Shown here one piece after another: positions 1 through 5,413 of a stretch of 15,181 nt of DNA (positions within the stretch are counted from its first letter, which is position 1; each line of letters starts with the position of its first letter). The notes below the pieces were generated by a model. That model was given only the letters and a program-made list of their open reading frames with translations. It had not been told where the DNA came from and searched no databases. The translations under genes and the position numbers were made by a program. This stretch comes from a bacterium. GTDB lineage: Bacteria; Patescibacteriota; Minisyncoccia; Phycocordibacterales; UBA6065. The stretch spans positions 1 to 15,181 of the forward strand of contig JAUSGU010000044.1 of assembly GCA_030648825.1 (NCBI GenBank), written 5' to 3'.

Positions 1-130
1 TGAGCCTATATTGTTTGGCACGGGACTTTCTCTCTTTAAAGATAGTTTTGAAACAAAACTGGAATTAAAAGAATCTCGCCTTATAGGCGATGGAGCTGTA
101 TTATTAGAATATGCGGTAATCAAGAGATAA
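1..130 (+). CDS. RibD C-terminal / dihydrofolate reductase-like protein, 3' end only
   Basis: Reading in the frame that ends with TAA at 128-130 gives about 42 residues that begin E-P-I-L-F-G-T-G-L-S-L-F and end LLEYAVIKR. The PILFGTG..LF segment followed by a short strand pair and a final LxYxV strand is typical of the C-terminal end of the RibD_C/bacterial DHFR-like reductase fold, which uses NADPH to reduce a pyrimidine or a folate. The 5' part lies outside the window, so which substrate it uses cannot be told. In reduced genomes this family is often proposed to serve as dihydrofolate reductase; that would fit the nucleotide gene 44 nt downstream on the same strand and folD nearby (inference). 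Confidence 0.7.
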   Translation, partial: EPILFGTGLSLFKDSFETKLELKESRLIGDGAVLLEYAVIKR

Positions 131-174
131 CGAGATCCGAACGAAACCAAACAAAAAAACAAAAAAAATTCATT

Positions 175-822
175 ATGATTCTCACAAAAACCAAAATCGC
201 CGAGAGGATAAAAACCGGCTCACTCCGGTTTTCTCCCGAACTCGATTCATTTCAGTTGCGTCCTCATGCCGTTGACCTGCGCCTCGGCTATACTTTTCTC
301 ATTCCAAAATCATGGCATCTCACTCCTCGCGGACGCGAGGCTCTGTCCATAGATCATTTTGACAAAAAACGTCCGGAATATTTTGATGTGATAGAACTGG
401 AACAGGGTCAGTATTTTGAACTTTTGCCGGGAGAATATGTCATTGTTTCCACTCTGGAAAAGATGACTATGCCTCGCGATGTCATGGCGGTACTCTATCC
501 TCGTTCATCCGTAAATCGCAGGGGATTATCCGTAGATCTCACAGGCATCGTTGATTGTGGATATGAAGGCCAACTCGCCGTACCTGTGAGAAACAATACA
601 GGACACCAGATAATAAAACTCTATCCTGGCGAGAGATTCTGTCAGGTCGTTTTTGAAGAAACGGGAGAAGAAATTATTGATACAACAAATAGATATAGCA
701 AAAAAGATATAGTTCACGGCTCTATACGTTCAAATCCCGGTCTCGGAGGCAAGGATGAAGAAGAAATTGAACTCATTCAAAAAGGCGATATTCGAGGATT
801 GAAAGCGAAGTTCAAAATCTAA
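175..822 (+). CDS. dcd: dCTP deaminase / dUTPase superfamily protein
   Basis: A 215-residue protein of the trimeric dCTP deaminase-dUTPase fold, which makes dUMP precursors for thymidylate or removes dUTP. Residues 30-38 (PHAVDLRLG) match the N-terminal dCTP deaminase motif, and 109-117 hold PRSSVNRRG, with R110, S111, S112 and R115 at the positions used by the E. coli enzyme. The next block, GIVDCGYEGQL (124-134), resembles dUTPase motif III, with D127 as candidate catalytic Asp. The deaminase catalytic Glu (E138 in E. coli, in LEFYN) aligns with P137 in VPVRN, so deamination is doubtful. GLGG near 189-192 may stand for the Gly-rich dUTPase tail. The start ATG is the first in frame and has only A-rich sequence before it. 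It probably shares a transcript with the reductase upstream. Family membership is secure; activity is not. Confidence 0.85.
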   Translation: MILTKTKIAERIKTGSLRFSPELDSFQLRPHAVDLRLGYTFLIPKSWHLTPRGREALSIDHFDKKRPEYFDVIELEQGQYFELLPGEYVIVSTLEKMTMPRDVMAVLYPRSSVNRRGLSVDLTGIVDCGYEGQLAVPVRNNTGHQIIKLYPGERFCQVVFEETGEEIIDTTNRYSKKDIVHGSIRSNPGLGGKDEEEIELIQKGDIRGLKAKFKI

Positions 823-935
823 GAATAAAAAGTTGCAAACATGGTCTGAGTAGCGGAGGGACGGGGTTGCCCTTAGGCAAGGGTCCCGTCCCGAGCAACG
901 CAAGACCATGTTTGCAACTTTTTCTTTTTATTCTT
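821..935. terminator. Bidirectional terminator with long nested hairpin
   Basis: Positions 827-847 pair without a mismatch with 903-923 (21 bp); the A-rich left flank and T-rich right flank give both strands a U-tract, so it can end both the dcd transcript (+) and the rplK transcript (-). Inside is a second stem, 858-865 with 885-892 (GGGACGGG/CCCGTCCC), capped by a third, 867-871 with 876-880. The stem begins on the dcd stop codon. It lies between convergent genes, as expected for a shared terminator, but the enclosed structured insert is much larger than a normal terminator loop. Confidence 0.85.
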
Positions 936-949
936 TTATTTCACCTCCA

Positions 950-1026
950 CTCCTTACAGGAGCAGTACACCTTTTGGACGGAGTACCGTCTCAAAAGGTC
1001 CGTGGAAGTGCTACCGCACTTCCACG
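950..1026 (-). other. Three successive hairpins downstream of rplK
   Basis: Reading along the minus strand after rplK: a perfect 11-bp stem (1001-1011 with 1016-1026, 4-nt loop) that includes the rplK stop codon; a 12-bp stem with one bulged base (970-981 with 986-998, loop AGTA); and a short 5-bp stem (950-954 with 958-962). None has its own T-tract, so they are not standard terminators; the terminator proper is the next hairpin (821-935). They could stabilise the 3' end of the mRNA or act on translation termination, but no function is shown. Confidence 0.6.
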
Positions 1027-1433
1027 CCCATATTCCGCGCTGTGCCTTCTATCATTCTCATGGCGGCGTTTATGTCCGTGGTATTGAGATCCGCCATTTT
1101 CTTTTCGGCAATAGCTTTGATTTGAATTTTTGTCACTGTGCCAATTTTTACGGAATTCGGCTTGCCTGACCCTAATTCTTTACCGAGAGCTTTGAGGAGC
1201 ATTTTTGAAGCCGGCTCTGTCTTGTAAATGAGTTTATAGCTACGATCATCGTAAACTTCAACAATTGTGGGCACAATTTCACCAGCGCGAGTTTTGGTCT
1301 CGTCATTAAAACGCTTTACGAATTCGCCTATATTTATACCCGCGCTACCCAGAGCAGGGCCTAGCGCTTGCCCCGGAACAGCTTTACCGCCCGGAATCTG
1401 AAGCTTTAGCATTTTTGTAATTTTCTTTGCCAT
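1011..1433 (-). CDS. rplK: 50S ribosomal protein L11
   Basis: A full-length 140-residue uL11, part of the GTPase-associated centre on 23S rRNA, where it binds with L10/L12 and translation factors. The N-terminal domain shows KLQIPGGKAVPGQALGPALG and then SAGINIGEFVKRFN; the rRNA-binding C-terminal domain ends with DINAAMRMIEGTARNMGVEV, as in the family. It is the third gene of secE-nusG-rplK, 27 nt after nusG. No Shine-Dalgarno sequence precedes the ATG; a TATAAT occurs in the gap about 20 nt upstream and could be an internal promoter. rplA, which normally follows rplK, is absent: the next gene is convergent. The stop codon lies in a perfect 11-bp hairpin. Confidence 0.97.
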   Translation of the reverse strand: MAKKITKMLKLQIPGGKAVPGQALGPALGSAGINIGEFVKRFNDETKTRAGEIVPTIVEVYDDRSYKLIYKTEPASKMLLKALGKELGSGKPNSVKIGTVTKIQIKAIAEKKMADLNTTDINAAMRMIEGTARNMGVEVR

Positions 1434-1460
1434 ATAGTTTTAAGTAACGATTAGATTATA

Positions 1461-2006
1461 TTAAATTTTCTTTACTTGCAAGAAATCCAGCTCTACGGGA
1501 GTTTCACGACCGAACATGGATACCAGCACTTTCACCTTGCCACGATCAAAATCAACTTCCGATACTTTGCCTTCCAGATCTTTGAATGGGCCATCGGAAA
1601 TTTTCACCGCGTCATCCAGAGCCAAATCAATAGTGTGTTTGACTGTCGTTGAATCCATACGACCCATCAAAACATCAATTTCTTTTTGGAGCATAGGTAC
1701 CGGATGGACACCTGAACCAACAAAACCAGTCACGCGAGGAGTATTCCTCACCACAAACCACGAATCATCCGTCACAATCATATCCACCAGAATATACCCC
1801 GGATATATTTTTTCCTCTTCTTCCACGCGTTTGCCGGCTTTTACTTTGATTTTCTTTTCCGTCGGCACGAGCACACTGAAAATTTTGTCCTGCATGTTTA
1901 GAGAATCTATGCGTTGACGCAAGTTTCTGGCGACAGCATTTTCATATCCGGCATATGTGTGTATGACATACCAATGACGTTCTCCGCTTGTCTGTTGTTT
2001 TGACAT
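1461..2006 (-). CDS. nusG: Transcription termination/antitermination protein NusG
   Basis: A 181-residue NusG. It binds the RNA polymerase clamp, suppresses pausing and couples polymerase to ribosome or Rho. The NGN domain begins WYVIHTYAGYENAVARNL (residues 12-29) and contains the family's YPGYILVDM segment; the C-terminal KOW domain includes DGPFKDLEGKVSEVDFDRGK followed by the closing strand ELDFLQVKKI. Length is normal. It lies 32 nt after secE and 27 nt before rplK on one probable transcript, the classic bacterial order. The 32-nt leader is A/T-rich and carries no Shine-Dalgarno sequence. Confidence 0.97.
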   Translation of the reverse strand: MSKQQTSGERHWYVIHTYAGYENAVARNLRQRIDSLNMQDKIFSVLVPTEKKIKVKAGKRVEEEEKIYPGYILVDMIVTDDSWFVVRNTPRVTGFVGSGVHPVPMLQKEIDVLMGRMDSTTVKHTIDLALDDAVKISDGPFKDLEGKVSEVDFDRGKVKVLVSMFGRETPVELDFLQVKKI

Positions 2007-2038
2007 AGTTTTATTCTTTTAGTTTTATTTTTTTAAAA

Positions 2039-2221
2039 TTATTGCAAAATGAGTTTCTCTATACCGAGACCAAAGACATAATCAGCCAAAGCCAAAATGA
2101 GAGCGGTGGCGACCGAAATGCCTATGACGAGCAAAGTGTAATTCACGGCCTGCTTTCTCGTCGGCCAATTTACATGCTTCATTTCTCCGCGTGTGTCTCT
2201 GATATAGTCTGTTAATTTCAT
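2039..2221 (-). CDS. secE: Preprotein translocase subunit SecE
   Basis: The single-TM SecE clamp of the SecYEG channel. From the ATG at 2221 it is 60 residues: KLTDYIRDTRGEMKHVNWPT is the conserved amphipathic helix with the xxWPT motif, followed by one TM segment (VNYTLLVIGISVATALILAL) and a short tail. The frame stays open upstream to an ATG at 2245 and a TTG at 2254, giving up to 11 extra residues; I chose 2221 because the family normally begins just before the amphipathic helix. The upstream stretch contains a small hairpin (GCGTAT / ATACGC). It is first in secE-nusG-rplK, directly after the terminator at 2267-2294; a TATTAA beside that terminator's T-tract is the best -10 candidate. Confidence 0.93.
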   Translation of the reverse strand: MKLTDYIRDTRGEMKHVNWPTRKQAVNYTLLVIGISVATALILALADYVFGLGIEKLILQ

Positions 2222-2266
2222 ATTTTGTGTTTTTGCGTATTTCATATACGCCAAATTTTTCTTAAT

Positions 2267-2294
2267 AAAAACCGCCCCGAGGGGCTAGGTTTTT
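2267..2294 (-). terminator. Rho-independent terminator of folD/SIMPL transcript
   Basis: GCCCC (2274-2278) pairs with GGGGC (2281-2285) over a 2-nt loop, and AAAAACC (2267-2273) pairs with GGTTTTT (2288-2294) across a 2-nt bulge. On the minus strand it ends in TTTTTATT. It lies 36 nt beyond the stop of the SIMPL gene and separates that unit from secE. Confidence 0.85.
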
Positions 2295-2329
2295 ATATGA
2301 TACTACATAACTTTGAATAATGCAATTTT

Positions 2330-3112
2330 TTATTTGATCTCATACGTAATCGTCACGTTTGAGACAATTTTGTTTTCACCTGCCGGAATATCTGGAACTG
2401 GCGCCGATTCTCCACCACCCATACCCATAGACGCGCTTTTGGCATAATAGATAGGACCGGGATAGCCCTGATTGTCGGAAAAACTGATTATGTCGCCGAG
2501 ACGGACGCCGAGAGATTTTGCCAGAGCTTTAGCTTGATTGCGTGCGTCTTGTATAGCTTTGTCGCGCGCTTCACGAACTAATGCATCCTGTTTGTCTTGG
2601 GTGAATGTAAGTCCAGAAACATCTGTCGCGCCGAACTCACCGATGCCCGACAGGAGCTTGCCTGCGTCTGTGAGCTTGCGAACTTTTACTTCAATGGTTT
2701 GTGAAACGACATACGCCACCAGCACTTGCTTGCCACCACCGTAATAAGGCGTGCTTGCGGATATCGCGCGATATTCATAGCGAGGATATATGTTGTATGA
2801 AGTGGTTTTTACGTCCTTTTCGGAAACTCCACTCGTCTTTACATATTCCAAAATGACATTCATTTTTTCTGTGGCACTCTTCTGTGCTACTTCTACAGTC
2901 TGGGCCTCTTCGGTCACACCAAAAGAAAATGTGGCGATATCCGGCGTGGCCAAAATTTCACCCTTGCCCGAGACGCTGATGACATTTGTCACGGGAGTCG
3001 TCTTGCCTATGTATGACATTGCTTTGAATTCCGCCAGAGTTTTTGCGGCGACAAAAATAACCAGCACAACCCCCAAAATAACTCCTACTTTTCTCAGATT
3101 TGTATTTTCCAT
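2330..3112 (-). CDS. SIMPL (DUF541) domain protein, membrane-anchored
   Basis: A 260-residue protein with one N-terminal TM anchor (about residues 8-26) and an extracytoplasmic SIMPL/DUF541 domain filling the rest. Diagnostic stretches are VISVSGKGEILATPDIATFSF, a helix with AQKSATEKMNVI, VSEKDVKTTSYNIYPRYEY, and the later ARDKAIQDARNQAKALAKSL helix before a Gly/Ser-rich loop and a final strand (NVTITYEIK). The family's biochemical role is poorly defined; members are secreted or periplasmic and have been tied to stress responses and oligomeric ring assembly. It starts 24 nt after folD and is followed by a terminator, so the two genes probably share the folD promoter. The leader is pure A/T with no Shine-Dalgarno sequence. 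Confidence 0.9.
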   Translation of the reverse strand: MENTNLRKVGVILGVVLVIFVAAKTLAEFKAMSYIGKTTPVTNVISVSGKGEILATPDIATFSFGVTEEAQTVEVAQKSATEKMNVILEYVKTSGVSEKDVKTTSYNIYPRYEYRAISASTPYYGGGKQVLVAYVVSQTIEVKVRKLTDAGKLLSGIGEFGATDVSGLTFTQDKQDALVREARDKAIQDARNQAKALAKSLGVRLGDIISFSDNQGYPGPIYYAKSASMGMGGGESAPVPDIPAGENKIVSNVTITYEIK

Positions 3113-3136
3113 ATTTTTTATTTTATTATTTTTAGC

Positions 3137-4000
3137 TTATTTTAATTTTAAGGATGCAGAGATCAGATTATCAAATAAAGAAAGAACTGTCATGGGACCG
3201 ACACCGCCCGGTACCGGTGTAATAGCCGAAACAACAGCGAAAATATTACCGAAATCCACATCCCCCACCAATTTTCGCTTCGGAATTTCTTCTTCCAACT
3301 TTTCACCATACACGCTATTTATACCTACATCTATGACTATGGCCCCATCACGCACATATGAACGATCTATAAATTCCGGCTTGCCCACAGCCACTATGAC
3401 AATATCCGATTGTTTTGTGATTTCTCTGGTATTTGCAGTTTTTGAATGACAAACAGTAACATTTGCGCCCTCCATTTCAAGCATTCTGGCTATAGGACCA
3501 CCGACCAAACGAGAACGTCCCAAAACCGCTATTTTTTTGCCACTTACGGAAATTTTATAGAAATCTAAGAGAAGCATTACCCCACGAGCCGTGGCGGGAA
3601 CAAATCGTGGCTTGCCTTCTGCCAAAAGTTTGACATTTTCATCCGTGAGACCGTCCACATCTCGTTTCGGATCTATGAGATTCACCAGTTTGAGAAAATC
3701 CAAATGTGCAGGCACAGGCGATTGAATAATAATTCCTGAAACTTCAGATTTTGAATTTTCTCCTAGAATGATGCGCGCGATTTCATCAAAAGTTGCTTCC
3801 GCCGGCAAATGGATATGAGAAACACTCACGCCGATTGATAGACCGAAATTTTTCTTTTGTTCAATGTATATCGCAGACTCTCTATTATCGCCAATTTGAA
3901 TTATTGACAGAGTCGGCACAAAAGAAAGTTTTTTCACCCTCTCTATGAGAGTTTTTTTATAGAAATCACGCGCTATTTTGCCGTCCAGAATTTGAGGCAT
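3137..4000 (-). CDS. folD: Bifunctional methylenetetrahydrofolate dehydrogenase/cyclohydrolase FolD
   Basis: A cytosolic C1-folate enzyme of 287 residues that interconverts methylene-, methenyl- and formyl-tetrahydrofolate with NADP. The active-site Tyr and Lys are in YIEQKK (Y45, K49). Folate-site residues are in QSPVPAHL (93-100) and DVDGLT (114-119). The Rossmann loop GRSRLVGGPIA is at 161-171, then VGKPEF (205-210), and the C-terminal signature PVPGGVGPMT is at 262-271. All expected motifs are present. The start is fixed by the conserved N-terminus and by an extended -10 whose hexamer ends exactly 6 nt before the ATG. It begins 15 nt after the gene ending at 4016 and is followed by the SIMPL gene. 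With the reductase at the left edge it suggests a retained folate/thymidylate branch. Confidence 0.96.
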   Translation of the reverse strand: MPQILDGKIARDFYKKTLIERVKKLSFVPTLSIIQIGDNRESAIYIEQKKNFGLSIGVSVSHIHLPAEATFDEIARIILGENSKSEVSGIIIQSPVPAHLDFLKLVNLIDPKRDVDGLTDENVKLLAEGKPRFVPATARGVMLLLDFYKISVSGKKIAVLGRSRLVGGPIARMLEMEGANVTVCHSKTANTREITKQSDIVIVAVGKPEFIDRSYVRDGAIVIDVGINSVYGEKLEEEIPKRKLVGDVDFGNIFAVVSAITPVPGGVGPMTVLSLFDNLISASLKLK

Positions 4001-4006
4001 GGAGAA

Positions 4007-4015
4007 ACTATATCA
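4007..4015 (-). promoter_or_regulatory. Extended -10 promoter of folD, predicted leaderless
   Basis: Minus strand reads TGA TATAGT, then 6 nt (TTCTCC), then the folD ATG. Transcription 7 nt after the hexamer would start at the A of ATG. The TGA abuts the TAA stop of the preceding gene (4016-4018). Confidence 0.65.
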
Positions 4016-4570
4016 TTAAACTGCTCTTGCAATAGAAGCGATGACAAATATGCCTATGGTATTGAACGTGTATGAAATGAGGGCGAAACGCATAGGCGAT
4101 ATTTTGGAGAGTCCCATCAGAGTGAGACCGAGCTCGTCGGGAAATGGCGAGGCGATGATCAGAGCTCCGAGAAAAGCCATAGACCATCGCACGAACCTGA
4201 ATTCAAAGAGATGTTTTATACGTTTTGATTTTGCTTTTGAAAAGAGATATGAAACATCTTCCGATATGTGGCCTTTGATAAAATTGAATATGATGAAATC
4301 GCCTACGAGAGCACCTAATCCACCGACCAGAGCCAGAACGTATGGCGGATATATATGGGCAAGTTTAGCTATGAAAACTATCGCTGGTGCTGTAGTAAAA
4401 GCGGAAGTAAAAAACAATCCAACCACAAAAGAATTGAGAATATAAAAACCATCCAATGAAAATATAAAACGATCTATGAATGGACTTTCTGCCAGAGCCC
4501 AAGCGACTAATACACTAATGACAACAATTATCCCATCACGGAATAGTCTCCGTCTCTTCCTTTTTTCCAT
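4016..4570 (-). CDS. Polytopic membrane protein, possibly VTT/DedA-like
   Basis: A 184-residue integral membrane protein. A basic N-terminus (KRKRRRLF) is followed by about five hydrophobic segments: near 12-28, 42-68, 76-96, 130-145 and 160-180. Between them lie ALVGGLGALVGDFIIF and ASPFPDELGLTLMGLSKI. These recall the Gly-Asp and Pro-Gly re-entrant features of the VTT/SNARE-associated (DedA) family, whose members flip lipids, but the match is loose and the DedA signatures seen in the gene at 11813-12409 are missing. I would call it a conserved membrane protein of unknown function. It has its own promoter 6 nt upstream, and its stop touches the folD promoter. The start is supported by that promoter and by the positive-inside N-terminus. 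Confidence 0.75.
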   Translation of the reverse strand: MEKRKRRRLFRDGIIVVISVLVAWALAESPFIDRFIFSLDGFYILNSFVVGLFFTSAFTTAPAIVFIAKLAHIYPPYVLALVGGLGALVGDFIIFNFIKGHISEDVSYLFSKAKSKRIKHLFEFRFVRWSMAFLGALIIASPFPDELGLTLMGLSKISPMRFALISYTFNTIGIFVIASIARAV

Positions 4571-4576
4571 GAGAGT

Positions 4577-4585
4577 ATTGTAACA
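4577..4585 (-). promoter_or_regulatory. Extended -10 promoter of the 4570 gene, predicted leaderless
   Basis: Minus strand reads TGT TACAAT, then ACTCTC, then ATG at 4570. The hexamer-to-ATG distance is exactly 6 nt. There is no -35-like sequence at 17 nt (that region is the arm of the hairpin 4589-4707), so recognition would rest on the extended -10. Confidence 0.65.
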
Positions 4586-4588
4586 AAT

Positions 4589-4707
4589 AAAAAGTGCGGA
4601 AGGGATGTTCGAGTGGAGACGCCTGAGACCTGACGAGGCCGAAGCCGAGAAAGTTTTCTAGCAAGAAAACTTTCGTGCTCCACGAGAACATCCCTTCCGC
4701 ACTTTTT
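4589..4707 (-). terminator. Long nested-hairpin terminator after the 5348-4713 gene
   Basis: Positions 4589-4610 pair perfectly with 4686-4707 (22 bp). The helix continues through a GA/GA internal mismatch, which can form sheared tandem G-A pairs, into GTGGAG/CTCCAC (4613-4618 with 4678-4683). An inner perfect 11-bp hairpin is formed by 4649-4659 and 4664-4674 (loop AGCA). It begins 6 nt past the stop of the secreted-protein gene on the minus strand and has A-tract and T-tract flanks, so it works in either direction. The enclosed GAG-rich stretch (about 4619-4648) is extra to a normal terminator. Confidence 0.85.
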
Positions 4708-4712
4708 TATAT

Positions 4713-5348
4713 TTACAAATTAATCTCCTTTGCCGAATTGAACACACCACCATCCACAACTAGAATTTTCGTGCGCGGAACTGTGGGAAACGCCGCGAGA
4801 GGCTCGCCCTTGTCATGATCCATATAAGAAACGGAAACAATCAAACCGCCAGAAACTTCATCGGCGCGCAGGCCGGTAATTTTCACTCTATCGCCTACGA
4901 GAGAATAGGATTTGTCGGTGAGATTGCCGTCCCTATCTTCAAACAGAACAACATAATTAAATGTTCCAGAACCACCCGAATTGACGGATAGACTAGTCAC
5001 AACATATTTCGTGTCGCCTACGACTTTCTCCACCGCCACATCACCGAGAACAATCATGCCTTTCACATTTTCAGACGTGAATTGTGCCATGCCTTTTACG
5101 AGAGCCGTACGATCGCCACTCTCGCCTGCCGAAACGGATACGCTTCCCAAACGAGCGAGCAGAGTCGCATCTGTCGTGTCTTTATCGGTAACGGCGAAGT
5201 CATCGCGGTTTACTCCGTCTTCTTCCGTAGATACAGGAGAACCATCGGTATCGGCCGGCGCGGGGGCATTTTTAGCGCCCCAAGCCATATAACCTATGAC
5301 GACGAGAACAATAATAATTATAATGACGATAATTCCTTTTTTATTCAT
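4713..5348 (-). CDS. Secreted/membrane-anchored protein of unknown function
   Basis: A 211-residue protein with an N-terminal TM anchor (about residues 4-23; a long run of I/V) and no lipobox Cys, then an acidic Thr/Asp-rich linker (about 30-60) and an extracytoplasmic domain. I do not recognise the first part of the domain. The end, VSYMDHDKGEPLAAFPTVPRT (about 174-194), resembles a GEP-x-A-x-P-[ST]-V tail found near the C-terminus of other bacterial envelope proteins with undefined roles (inference from memory). It is a single-gene unit: a promoter at 5384-5392 gives a roughly 30-nt leader without Shine-Dalgarno sequence, and the big hairpin at 4589-4707 ends it. Confidence 0.75.
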   Translation of the reverse strand: MNKKGIIVIIIIIVLVVIGYMAWGAKNAPAPADTDGSPVSTEEDGVNRDDFAVTDKDTTDATLLARLGSVSVSAGESGDRTALVKGMAQFTSENVKGMIVLGDVAVEKVVGDTKYVVTSLSVNSGGSGTFNYVVLFEDRDGNLTDKSYSLVGDRVKITGLRADEVSGGLIVSVSYMDHDKGEPLAAFPTVPRTKILVVDGGVFNSAKEINL

Positions 5349-5383
5349 AAATATGAGATTAATTAAATTTTAGCTACATGAGG

Positions 5384-5392
5384 ACTATATCA
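5384..5392 (-). promoter_or_regulatory. Extended -10 promoter of the 5348 gene
   Basis: Minus strand reads TGA TATAGT, the same nonamer as at folD. Here the predicted start site lies about 30 nt before the ATG at 5348, so this transcript would carry a short A/T-rich leader. It contains no purine-rich ribosome binding site. Confidence 0.5.
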
Positions 5393-5413
5393 TAACGCTT
5401 TTTTTTATCAATA

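Noticed and set aside
867..1169. 100-codon open frame on the plus strand
   Set aside because: It covers the nested terminator, the rplK hairpins and the rplK 3' end in antisense; no family resemblance.
1434..1460. TATAAT between nusG and rplK as a leaderless rplK promoter
   Set aside because: It lies about 20 nt from the ATG, not 6, in a very A/T-rich gap inside a standard operon; possible internal promoter but not the leaderless pattern.
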